The notes beneath the pieces were generated by a model. It saw only the letters and a program-made list of their open reading frames with translations. It was not told where the DNA came from and made no database searches. The position numbers and the translations under genes are program-made. Shown in pieces: positions 1 through 12,400 of a DNA stretch of 64,000 nt. Source of the DNA: Hymenolepis diminuta. Taxonomy: Eukaryota; Platyhelminthes; Cestoda; Cyclophyllidea; Hymenolepididae. Each line of letters starts with the position of its first letter. Within the stretch, counting starts at the first letter, position 1. The stretch lies in NCBI GenBank assembly GCA_900708905.1, contig CAADRB010000011.1:772399-836398 (forward strand), in the 5' to 3' direction.

Positions 1-3000
1 CCTTTGATTTTGTTATCGTATCCGCATATAAATGTTATTGTATTTTAATGTCTTGCGAGTCATAATGACGTCAATTCCTTGTTCTAAACTCCTCTAATTG
101 TCAATAATTAAATTTACAGATATCTTATTACAGCTTTTACAATATTTATTGCTTTTCTTAGACATCGAACTCGTCCTCTAACGGAAACCATGTACCACTT
201 GCAAGCTGATGAAATCAAATGACACAAATAGGAGACTTGCACGTTGCATAATTTATATGGTCGTGAGAAGGTTACAAAACTGTCCATTTCTTATGAAAAC
301 TTAGAATAAAGTCATTCAGTAAAGTGAACACACTTTTTTTATTCACTGAGATATGCTTCCTCGGTGTTAGGTAAGAAGTTCCAGTTTAACAGAACTTCGA
401 ATTTATAAGAATCTGTTATCTGAAGTGTTGATTCTTATTTCCATTCCAAGACATCAGTGTTTATTCGGAGCCTTCTTTTATTCACAAATTCATACTAGTC
501 AGATAAGCGGATGCCGAGCCTTAATGGTCCTAAAGTTCAGAGGGAGGTTGAGAGGAATTTGATCTAATGAGTTTGCTTAAGTTTAAATTGGAATACCTGG
601 GAAAGGATATTTTCCTGTCGTTCCCTGGTTATATATTAAGTTAGTTTATCTTCTTCCTGCAGAAATGCGTGGAAGGCTCTGGAGATAGAATATTATTGGC
701 CTCACTCATTCTACTAGTGACTTAAAGCATCCAGAAATGGATGGTCTTAAATTCATCGCATCCACTGAACAGCAGTCTATTCTTTTAATATATAAGAAAT
801 TCCTTTTTCTGTAATGTTACCGTGTCGCAATACAAGCGGTCACTTAGAAATCACTAATAGTAATGCTATCAAGGCTTATTCTTCTCCTTGAGAAGAGAAA
901 ATGTCACAGGAACTTCAAATTTGAAAATTCTTTCCAAGCAAACCTCCGCATCCCACTATCGTAACCAGTCATCACATTTAGCTACCTAGTGCGTTACGGA
1001 TCGACGCTTTCTGAACTCATGCCAAATGCGCCGCTACGCCATACCGGAGATGAAATTTAGTTAACGAATTTAAAGTGGCCCTAATTTTCTATTCGCCTCA
1101 GTTCCTTGCGACAAAGAGTTCTGTAAAACTCTAAATTATTCTTCCACGCCTATGGTATTTAGAAAATTTATGAAGAGGCATTATATTGGCGTTAACACTA
1201 ATGATAGTATGATTTCAGCTCAAATAAGTAGTTATAACAATTTGGGTTGCATTAATTTATCAAGTCTATGTTCTGGAGTAAATCTTCCTCCGCTTTTGTT
1301 GATCATTCTATTTCACAGCGCGGTTAATGTTAAATTAATTTAACCCAGTTCTATTATTTGAAATCTAGAAGTTCATCTATGCGAATCCGTAATATTAGTA
1401 TTACTGCACGATGGATATGTAGCATTTCATCGAACGCACATGTTGACTCATATGTCTGCGCTGTCCTAATTGTCGGATAACGACTTTTACTTGTTCCCCA
1501 TCAGACGGACAAAGTACCCAAGTCAAGTATACTTATTATTTCACAATTTGACCCGATTTTCACTTATACTGCGCTGACGCTTATTCCCTGCTCTTCCAAT
1601 TCCTCTTACTAATTCCTTTAAATTTGTCCGATACACCTGTCGTCCAATTCAACTCTTGGTCTTTTGATTTGGAAAAGGCTATTGTATTCTGCTAGTCTTT
1701 GGGAAGATTTTGAGTTCTCTATGGGGAAATCTCTCAATTTAACTGGTAAGGCTTCTAAAGTATTTCCACTGACAGCATCAATTGGAACAATAACAAAACT
1801 GATTCACAAAGTGCAGGCGAGGCTGCACTTTCTTATCATCAGGATCTCATGTGCTTCCGTGGTCTCATATTGATCTCGGTCTTACTGAACCTGTCCAAGT
1901 AACTTCTTATCCTGGTTGTTTCATATTCAAAAAGGCCGGTGGTTATACTCATTAAGTCTGTCGCAACTGACAACGTCGTTAACAACTTCCATCAGGTCTT
2001 CACCAATCAAGGCGTACCAAAAGTAAATGCGTCCAGAAATGTTATTCAATTCTGTTCCACTCGATTTTAGGACTTTTGGCGTGGTCTTAATGTCTCCCAT
2101 TCTCACTTTCCGTCTATTCTCAATGGTCGGGATGAGCGACTTGTTGACAATGTGAAAAGAACTTCTCATGTCACAAGGGGAGGAGACAGTGGAAGAGATC
2201 CTTAATTCATTATAGTTTAGGTACCGGGCAACGCCTAAATTTGGCGTCCAAATCGGTTTGCACTATCGAAAACATCTCCGTTCTCGGTACACACCTTTGA
2301 CTTTTAAACCGAAAATGCATCCAACTGAGATTTACCTGAACACATATAAGCTCCCACCGCATGGAATCTCGAAACTCAGGAGACCCAGTGCAATCATCGA
2401 CCGACCATTACTCTAGACGCTTCAGAAGACCTCGAAGAAGATCCAAAGTGGATTCAATGCTCAAACGTATGGATAAATAACTTTCACTGAGAGGTGTTGG
2501 ATAACAAATGGATAATTTTTACCCAAGAATAAACAAATTAACAGGGTTGTTGTCTTGTATAATTTTGAAGTAAAGCCTACCATTAAGGCTATAAAGTATT
2601 ATTTTTGAGGTCTGGGATTTGTGCCTATTTTGGAGGTTAATAAGGTTATAATAGGGACCAAATCGGCCTGTCAAAAAAATAGGATATACATTTATATATA
2701 TATAGGATATATATATACATGTATTAAAATTTGATATACTCTAACGTTAGCTCAAGCGCTCTAGTAATTCTCATCAAGAAATAGCCACATATATCATTTA
2801 TCTTCTGCTCTCATATCCAATCCCTCTTGTTTACATAAACCATTTCCTTAGTATGTGCTCAGTTCTATTTAAATTTTCTTTTGTTTTTCGCTAGGTAGAA
2901 AGTTGACCTGGATGGCATAATGGATTTGTAATTCAATACGCAGGGAATTCCGTGAATTTTTAATAAGACTGGCAGCAACTTACCTTATTTATGGGCTTAG

Positions 3001-3287
3001 CTATTTGCGTCCAGTAAAAGTTGTCCATTCATCATCAATATCTGTTTGCTTTTGAGATCCGGTTAATCGAAATTTTTGAACCTGGTATTTTCTGATTTCC
3101 GGTGACTGTGCATTTTTGGTTTTACTTAGCCATCCAGAGCTTTGTTGCTTGAATTTTAAAAATTAGAGTGATTTTAGAATGTCCTTTCTGTGTCCAAAAT
3201 GAATACTTGAAGGGAGTAAAAGATGGACATTGCTTATTGCTGAAGTTTGTGTTTCCAATAACTTCTTATTTGTCTCTCCCTTTATAG
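1..3287. other. 5' region of LNX; no supported exon
   Basis: This stretch should hold, or lie downstream of, the missing first LNX exon(s) carrying the initiator Met and the first RING cysteines. I looked for a coding stretch ending in Cys-X-X just before a phase 0 donor and found none that convinces. It is AT-rich, with an AT microsatellite near 2690-2722. A minus-strand open stretch at 1927-2169 reads like protein but has no recognisable relative and runs into a stop upstream. Confidence 0.5.
2688..2722. repeat. AT-rich dinucleotide microsatellite
   Basis: Two short runs of alternating T and A are separated by a GGA interruption. This is simple sequence with no sign of function. Confidence 0.7.
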
Positions 3288-3448
3288 ATATGCAGACAGC
3301 CTTTGGTGGATCCCATAGATACCAAATGTGGCCACACATTCTGTACACCCTGTCTAAAGAGTCATCTTGTTGTGCAGGCGCTGTGCCCTGAAGACAAGCA
3401 AATCATCAATTACCTTGAATGCCAGCAGTCCTCTAATCTCGTAAAGCG
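3288..3448 (+). CDS. LNX: LNX exon: C-terminal part of RING finger
   Basis: The exon opens with Ile-Cys, so the first Cys of the RING pair must come from an upstream exon. The motif CGHTFCTPC supplies Cys, His and two further Cys ligands. Where a canonical RING has a final CPxC, this one reads CPED, which matches the CPLD seen in LNX proteins. Acceptor TTATAG and donor CG|GTAAGT are clear; the exon ends in phase 2 and joins the exon at 14594, where a linker Leu-Leu-Asp-Lys-Leu-Leu follows as in LNX relatives. Confidence 0.9.
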
Positions 3449-6400
3449 GTAAGTCAGTCGATATTTTTGTCGAAATAATCACACTATTGTTTTATTTAAG
3501 TAGTTGTGTTTGTGCAAGTATTTGAATTTTACGCTGCGTTTGATAGATAAGACCGATTATCAGATGTCATATTTACTTTATTTATAGAAGGTTTACATCT
3601 TTCATTAAATGTAACTGTATGGATTGCTTTTCTTATATTCTATATTTCTGATAAGAAAGATACTTAATATAAATCTAGTGAACATTATTATAATGCCTTC
3701 TCGTTGCAATGTTTATCCTTCTCTTCGTTTCTTTGACTATTTTTGACTGTTTGTTTTATGTCCTTTTTTTAACGAAGTAAACGACATGAGAGAAATCTAT
3801 ACTTTGTCTGGGTGGGGATTTATTTTGTATTATCAACGTTTCTCACTATATACATATAAAACATCTTTGTATCGACATTTCAAAGTTGAATACTATTTTG
3901 AACCCATCTGTTTTATGTATCTCACACTGATCGATTTCATAATATTAAACCTCTGCGGGGCATCCAAATTTATACTTCCAACTGAATTCTGAAAGCGTAC
4001 ATGTATTGTTCACTGTCAAAACGAGGAATCAGTATCGTAAAATTACTTCTTTTCCACCCACTTAACTTTACATTTATTTACACGTCTTCTTCAAAGTAAA
4101 TAATTTTTCATAATCACTGCGCACCCTCGATAAATTTATTTCTTTAAAAATGAGGAAAAAACTGTTGTTCTTCTTTCCTTCAGCATTCTTTTATCTCCTT
4201 AATTACTAGTTATAATGAAAATTGGTTCAGAATAGATGACAAAAATCATTAGGTGGTAGTTCAATATGCGATTGGAATTCCGATGGTGTTATATGCATTC
4301 AGGGCGATGAATTTACGCCTTGGTCGGTAAATGGTGATCAAAGCCGTTAATTTTTTATGATATTCCTAAATACAGTCATTAGTTTTAAATTTGCTAATGA
4401 TTCAGATCATTATGACCAAGGGGTCTGATTTCAAGTCCGACTTATCATTGAAATCGTATAATTTCTGCCAATTAGTAAGACAACTAATTCATTTCAATCT
4501 GATATTCAGCTGATTTGGCTTTGATCAAAACTAATTAAATACGGTTTCCATCGGTAATTGCTGATTTACTGTTAATTTGTCCTCTGTAGTCCTGATTGGC
4601 TGACTCATCTGCCAATCAAATTCTTCCTCTATTAAGGTTATTTTGTCCACTCGTGGCCTGTTCAATGTACTAATACTATTTTGTACATCAGTGTGTTCTT
4701 CTGCAGTTTTTTACTGCACCATGAATTGATTTCTTATCGGATTGGTTTCCTATACTGCACTTGATATATGTTAAGCGATTTTAGCTCTCTGTTCCCCCTC
4801 AAACCATGAAACATAAACCCCAAATTACGACTGATTTGGATGATTTTGAGAGTCTACTCCAGGAGACTAGCAGTGTCGTGTCGAATGGAGGCGATACTAG
4901 AGGCAGCAGTCCCAGGAATACTCCCTTTAAAGAAAAGATTCCTGTGATTCCCAACTCAAACTCTACCGTACCACACAAATCGTTCATTTTAAATCCTTTT
5001 GGGTGGGTCGTGGTCTATTTTATTTTGAGTATTATTTAACTCCACCTTATTCTTATATCAGAATAACAAAGACGCTTGGCACTTGATAAGCTGGGACTTT
5101 TTGTATGTCAATTGCTAGTATACGAGTTACTATGCTCTCAGAGTTAATCATTTCAGTAGAATGATAAGGAAAGATTTGATCAATGATCAATAGGCCGTTA
5201 AGAGGAAAGTTTTTTCAATATTGACTGCATCTTTAATTCATTTCATATTTTCTCAATAAATTGAATGCGTCCCTATTCATAAGTTATGTAGAAATCGATT
5301 AATCTGAGTTTCAATGGTAAAAGAGATTATTTGGAAAATTCGTATACTTTTACTAAATCTCTGTTCTTACATTACTATAACCTACATACAATGAATTTTT
5401 ATCGATTTCGAAGCATTAATTTTTTATTTAATATTTGTATGGTTATATTTCAGTAACAGATATGTAGGAGTAACAGGAACCGAGGTCACCTATTTGAGTT
5501 ACTTGACACCAGTTCCACAAAGTAGGGTACACAGAATCGCTTAGGTTCAAGTGTATTAAGATTCGAAAGAGAAGATAGGATGGGAGTGTGCATGTATATA
5601 AGCGGAAACAGATAGTTTATTTGAGTCACGGTGATGGTATGACTGCTGATGTACTTTTAAATGAAGCTGGACGGTTATAGAAGGGAATTTGATAAATTCG
5701 TCTAGACATGACAGATTGACTTTTGAGCTATAGGAGTGTGAAGGGGAAAGACCAAAGTATTTTCATAAAAAAAGACCTATGAGTAATTTTGGGAAATGCA
5801 TAGTTATGCCCCAGTTACTCTGTTTATAGATTACGCTTCAATATTCATAATATTTACCAAGTTCGTTTATCTTTCACTTTATTCGTCCATTCGTTTTTAA
5901 TTTAAATCATCTAGCCTTTATGCCTTGGTGCTATGGCAGTTGTCAGAAACCTTTATGTTTTAATGGCATAATTGCCCTATTCCAAATTCAACTCTTATTA
6001 CTCTTTTTTCCTCTATTTTCTTTGATGTCTAGAATTTAAGAGATTTCTACTTTATGCTTTTTTAAGTTCTCCTTTATAACAACGGCGTTTCAAACTTGGT
6101 AATTTATGCTTTGCCAAATTTGTTCTCGGATAATGAATAGCCACCTTCAATGTTTCTGTGTTTTCATTTCAAAATTACCTCTAACTCGTTTATCTCCTTT
6201 AGACTTTGAAGCGGTTAAGGCCCAGTCTTTTTTATCCATATTTTCTCTAGTGCATAATTGTCTAATAAAAATAATAAAACCATTTCTTCACACTTTTTAT
6301 TCTTTGTGTCATAACAACCGCGATAAGTCATTGTGTGTCATCTCTCTTTTATTTAATTATTGGATCTGGATTTGAGATAAAAAATTGCACTGTATAAATG

Positions 6401-9400
6401 GGTATTTTAAGATTTAAGTGAAAAGGGACACTGGACGTGGGCAACTCGCTGCCATCAGAATTCAAATATGGGTAGATTCTCGATATCCGGACCTACCGTT
6501 TCTCTATCTAGTTTCATTTCTTATTGGACCATTTGCTATTTTGCATTATCACACTTTTGATTTTCGTTTAATTCGTTCAGTAGTCAGTTTTCTTGGTAGC
6601 GTTATTTTTCTCACTATTAATAATAAATTACCCGGATCACTTTTTTCATTTTTGCCCATTCTTAACTATCGAGTTTCGGAATTCTGTGTTTCCTTATCCT
6701 TAACTAGTCATTTTTAGAAGACCTGTGTTTAGTCAGAATTATATTAACGTTTCATATTGAATAGTGAGAAGCTTCCTGCTTGTCTTGCACTTGATTGTCT
6801 AATGATAAAAAGTAGTTCACTTTAATGGTTCTTCATTTTATTTCATTTTTTATGACTATGGTGATCTTGTAATAATGTCATGTGTACCGGGGCCACATGG
6901 ATTAATTAAATAGAATAGGTTAAGTCACCCATGCCATTAGATCAGTACGGAAGTGATCGAAAAGCCACTCCAATTTATTGATAAATAAATTAGGTCTATC
7001 TATAAAGCATTTCTTCGTCTCGTCTTGATGATTGGCATATGTTTAGGTATCTATGTCCAAACACACACACGCAGCTGTGGATGCTGTGGTCGAGATCTTA
7101 TCACCTGTCAATCATTTCTAGTGGCCAGGTGTCGATTGATATCTGTTGTCTATAACAGATTTGCTATTGTTTACGTTTTTCTCTTCTATTAATGCATGTT
7201 AATCTAGATTGTAGACAGAAAAGCGCACTTTATTGAGCATAAAATTAGCTGGTATTGAGAATTTATATAAGAAATTTAATAAACGAGCCTATCGTTCTAT
7301 TTGAGCAGACCTTTATTTTCTTCCATCCTTCGTTTCTTACTTAGTAGTTTCATCGAACCAATTTCTTAGCCTTTTGGACGAGAAAAGGTGACTAACTCTA
7401 AACGGAGATAAAATTTACTTCCAACGAGTCTTCTATCTGGGAGATTTTCTATTTCCTTCCCTTCTATTCCACTTTGTACCTGACAAAGTACCTCAACAAG
7501 CCTGTTTGGAGTTTCGTATTTTGCTTATATGAACTATTTCTCCCAATTAATAATCTATCATCAGTTAAAAACGTTTTTGTGTGAATAAGGAAATTTATTC
7601 TCAGCGAATTATTAGCAGTGTAGAAAAATAATTTCCAGAAGTAACTGAAATGCGTTGCTATCAAAAGGTCAATCTCTCTGTTCATTTATTTTACTAATGA
7701 CTAAGATTACTGCACGTTTCAGGTTCTAATATTTAGCCACAACTCGTCGGTGACCTTTAAAGATCGATTCGTCGGTTGTCTTTCTACTACTTTTTCAGAA
7801 AGATAATTCCATTCAATTTTATTGAAAAGGAAATTAGTTGGAGAATATTAATAACCTGCATCATCTTTTTTCTTTTAGCTGGCTAGCTGGTTTTCAAAAT
7901 TTATTAATTTTTGTAAATAAGGCATAAAAGGGAGCAAGGTTTTGTTACCTCTTCATATCCAGATATTATTTCCGCAGAAATCTGCAACTATTTACATAAA
8001 TAAATGACCAACTTTTGTTAAATTTGAATTCAATTAATTGAAAATTATGCTTATGGTGCATAATCATTTATCGATTTGGATCATATCATTAAATTGCATT
8101 TGCGATCATTATCGGTTAGTTTATTAAGTTAGAAATTTCACCCTATAGAGTACAACTTTGTTCTCAGTCTGCATCGACATTGTAAATACATTCCCTGCAT
8201 TCGTTTACAAAGTTTCCGATTGCAAAACCAGAAATATCGGATTTGTATTGCTTTTGAAAATAACGATCTGAATGTTTTATTATCTTCCGTAGTATTATTC
8301 AATGTGTTTCCTCTACATTGTTGTAAGATTAATGCATATTATATTTTCAGATACGAGAATCAAACTCTTTTTACGTTATATCATTTCTTCATAAGAATTA
8401 CAAATGGATTGTGGCTTTTTAGGACTTTTGGGTACGCAATCATGAACTGAAAGAAATTGTACCACGAGCAAATCCATGTATAAAGGAAAAAATGCAATAA
8501 TAACTAATCTGTACATTTATAGTTCGGTATTCTATTAATCGTCTCCAGAATTTAATAATGGGAGACGGTTTCTCTACTCCTAATTCGGGACGAATCTGTA
8601 TCATTTTATCCCCTTGAATACTGCAAATTTTGAAACGTCCCGATTTTTTTTCTTATAATTGTCTTTGGTAAGGTGAGGATATACTGTAGTCGCTCTTTCA
8701 GAGACTCACATTTCTTCTATCTCTGTTGTTAAACAGATTTCCATAACGAAATGTAAATCGATAAGTAATGGTATCGTGACCCCTAGCTTGGTAGATGTAC
8801 ATAGTGACCACTACGCCACTTGTACCGGCTTTTCATTTAAAAAATCTATAAGCGTTCAACTGAACCTGGATTTTTTGTTCATGTTAGAATTACATGGCTT
8901 TCCACTAATGGACGCACTCATTACCTATAATTGTTCGATTTATTAGATCTGCTGATGAAGTGTAAAGTAGTTTCATAAGTTTTGATGAGATCTAATAATT
9001 GCTGCACTAATTGATCATCTAACAATTTGACAGTAATACAATTCACATGAAATTACTGGAAACTCTAATTTCAAATAAAAGTCGACTTTAATTTGGCAAA
9101 ATATTATTTTAAGTGTGCGTACATGTTCCCAAAATAGAGTCGTCTCTAATTTGGACACTTGAATGGTAATACATTCCAAGACGAATTCTAAATTCTAGCT
9201 TTCAAAACGATTTTACTGCTTTTTTATAAAGAGCATTTTATCCACGAATACAAGCCTTATCTCGGTGACTGGCACTAATCCATGCATAGTTCGTTGTTAT
9301 TACCCACGGCAGTGCAAAAATGTTTACAAATTTAAATTATGAAAAACCATTTAAATATGGCGAACAGTGGACGAGTCCAATGAGGTAAGAAATGGAGGAG

Positions 9401-12400
9401 TAAGTCAAGAAGAGGTATGTAGTTAAGTCACTACATCAAGAGCCATGAAAGCAATGAAATGCCCGTGTTCTCATTCAGGATCATAGTTTACTCCATAATA
9501 TGCTAACTTTTCAAATTTCATGAATTAACTTCTGGACTTGTGATTGACCTTATATCCAAAATATTCAGTCCAACCAACCAAAATAACTTCCGGTTCGATT
9601 TTGCTTTCAGATCCCAGTGCCTACCTCTTTCGTGATTAATTAGCAATTACTGTGTCTTGACTATTATCCGTACCATTATGTCAGGTTGTTTGAATGATAA
9701 CTGATGCCCTAGAAGCTTCATCATTCCGTTTGCTATTAATATAATAACATTGTTTTTAATTTGTAATCTCTCCCAAATTCCGTCTCCGCATTTATACCAC
9801 CTCAAAGTCACTTATATGATTGTGATTTAAATGATTTTGCATTAGATCTTAGCAGAAAAAATACTTGCAAAGCAGCCGTTCTCATTACTTAAAAAAAGAT
9901 GAAACCTATGCCATTTAATCACTAGGCTTTGTTATGTTCACTTTTTACTGACCCGCAAGAACTGTGAAACCCAGTGTAGCTTGAGATTTTAACTAAACTT
10001 TGAACACAACGAGTTGCAATGAGTACAAATAGTTTATCATTAAATTTCTCTTTACATGTTCTACTTAGTTAATTTTCAAATCCTTTTTCTTTTGGCCCAC
10101 TTTGTTAGTGATCCGATGATTCTCATTTTCAAGCGTATCAATCTGATCGTTTACAATTGATGGCTCCCTGTTTGTGTTCTTATTTTTAAGCCAATGTATT
10201 AGTGAGCAAAAACAGGAAGTTTCTTATAATTGTATTTGGCCGCCATTTTGTGTGGTTCTAAGTGATATCAAATAATTTCAAACCAAAACTGACGATTTTT
10301 TATGATAGAGATTCTTTTTCTTGAACAAGAATGTTTACATATTTATGAGTGTGAATAAATTGTCTCATATAACATCTTTCCTAGTTCATAAAACAGGTAC
10401 GCGGATATGTGTGGAAGCCAACTAAGAGATCATAAAACACCCATCGTTACGCCGTAAAAGTTTCAGGCGTAGACGATTTTTCATAGCCTTTACGCCATTA
10501 ACTATAGGTACCGGCTTATATGAGAGCAAAGCTAGAGTGAAGAAGATAATAAATGAAAGTTTCGTTCAATAACTAGATCTATTAAGATCTATAATTTACT
10601 TCTCAGTTATCTGTTGCCGACAAAAAATTCTGAAACTTGTGCTAACGATTAATCACTGTAGGAGATCGCTCCAGGACGAAAGCAAATAGCTTACAAGAAT
10701 TCAGAAAAAATTAATAAAGATTCCAATTCATACGAAATGCTGCTAATGCTAAGAAATTTATGAAACATTAATGTAGAATGTAATTATCAGGAAATATAAC
10801 TATTCAGTTATTATCAAGGTTTAAGCGATTGTAAGTTGACATTCTCAAATTTCTTTTCTACCGATCGAGAGTACCTGTTTTCTAAATCAATTTTATAATC
10901 ACAAGTAAGTGATATTAATATAATTTTCTGCCTTAATTTCTAGTTATGTTTTCTTTGATCTTTGGATTAGTCTATTTATTCAGTCTTCCCATCCATTATT
11001 TGCGCTTTCTTAAGTGGAATAAGACGCAGTGTTATAAGTTGCGTCTTTATTTATGTGTGTCGATGATTTGCGAGGCTTTTTGTACACATATTTTTTAGTT
11101 TATTCAATCTTAACTCGCATTTTTTTCGCTTTTGTTTTCATTCCTTATGCAAAATAATTTCCATTTCTCACCTGCTGATCGGTGTTTATTTAATGTATTT
11201 GCCTTTCCTCTTTAAAGATAAATGAAATCTTTCTTTTCTAAATCTCTTTCCTTTTTCAATTTATATTTTTCCCCCTCAAATTCATCGACACAAAATATAT
11301 ATTTTTAAAATTGTGATATGTATACTTTTCTAGTCTTAAGTCACAACTGTCGAGACAATATCATTTACACTTTTCCCTTCTCATCGTTACGCTCTTAGAC
11401 ATTTTTATTTATTAACATCTGCAATAATTTTGTTTTATTTTGTTAAACTGATATAAATTCAAAATGTGATTGCTTTTTTGACTCTCTTGGATCTATGCAC
11501 GATTCGACGTTACATTACCTTATGCTTCAGTCCTCGAACTATCGAGGAGATTGATCATGTTCTGATTTCTGACTGAATGAATAAAGTCATTGATCGGTGA
11601 CATTCTGGCAGTTTTGATTAGCCTAAGGTCATATAACGTTAATGGTGGAGTGTTTTTGTTTTTATGTAATTTAATTCAATTCACGCTTCTCACACATTAA
11701 CAAAATTGACATGCTTCACAGTCAATTTGGCTGTTTTCAGCCTAATTTCATTAATTTATTAACCAATTAATTTAATACTTCTCACTGTGGCTTTAAGATT
11801 TAATTAAATATAATGTATTTTCGTTAGAAGCGTACGTGATTTAATTTAATTTGTTTTTCAGTGTTATTAATTATTATTTTGTTTTAAGAAAATCCCTCAG
11901 AAAAGTAGGCAGTTTTTTGAGGTTTTCATGACGGTTAAGGCGATGTAAGTTTTAATCTGATTTTGTTATTTTGCCTAAAATAATCTCTCGTAACTTGCGT
12001 AATCTTCAGCTAACTGAAGTGTTCTTCTTAGTTAAGTTTTCCTTCCAACGTTTTTCTCTTCATCCCGAAGTTAACTTTTCCTGAGTAAAATGAGTTATTC
12101 GCATGTGAAATTTTGTAAGAATTTGCGAGTTTTGTAATATTTTCCTGCTAGTTTAATAATTTTCTGCTTTTGAGTTAGTCTGTTTATTCCGTCTTATCAT
12201 TATAACATAGCACGAGGTAAGGAATTATTAACTGCAATTGAAATTATGTAATTGCAAAATACAATTAACTGTTGATTAATCTAAGTTATCTTCACAGTTA
12301 GCTGATTAAAAGGATTTCGGTGTTATATTCCACATTTTGAAGTAATTTAACAGACCATTTCTATCGGAGATACCTTAGAGAACCTTTGGATTAATTACTG

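Noticed and set aside
1927..2169. Minus-strand open frame that reads like protein
   Set aside because: It extends only to a stop about 90 nt upstream, matches no family I know and has no convincing splice sites, so it was not called.
6106..6717. Two consecutive plus-strand open frames rich in hydrophobic residues
   Set aside because: T-rich DNA yields Phe/Leu/Ile-rich frames by chance; no motif or start context supports a gene inside the LNX intron.
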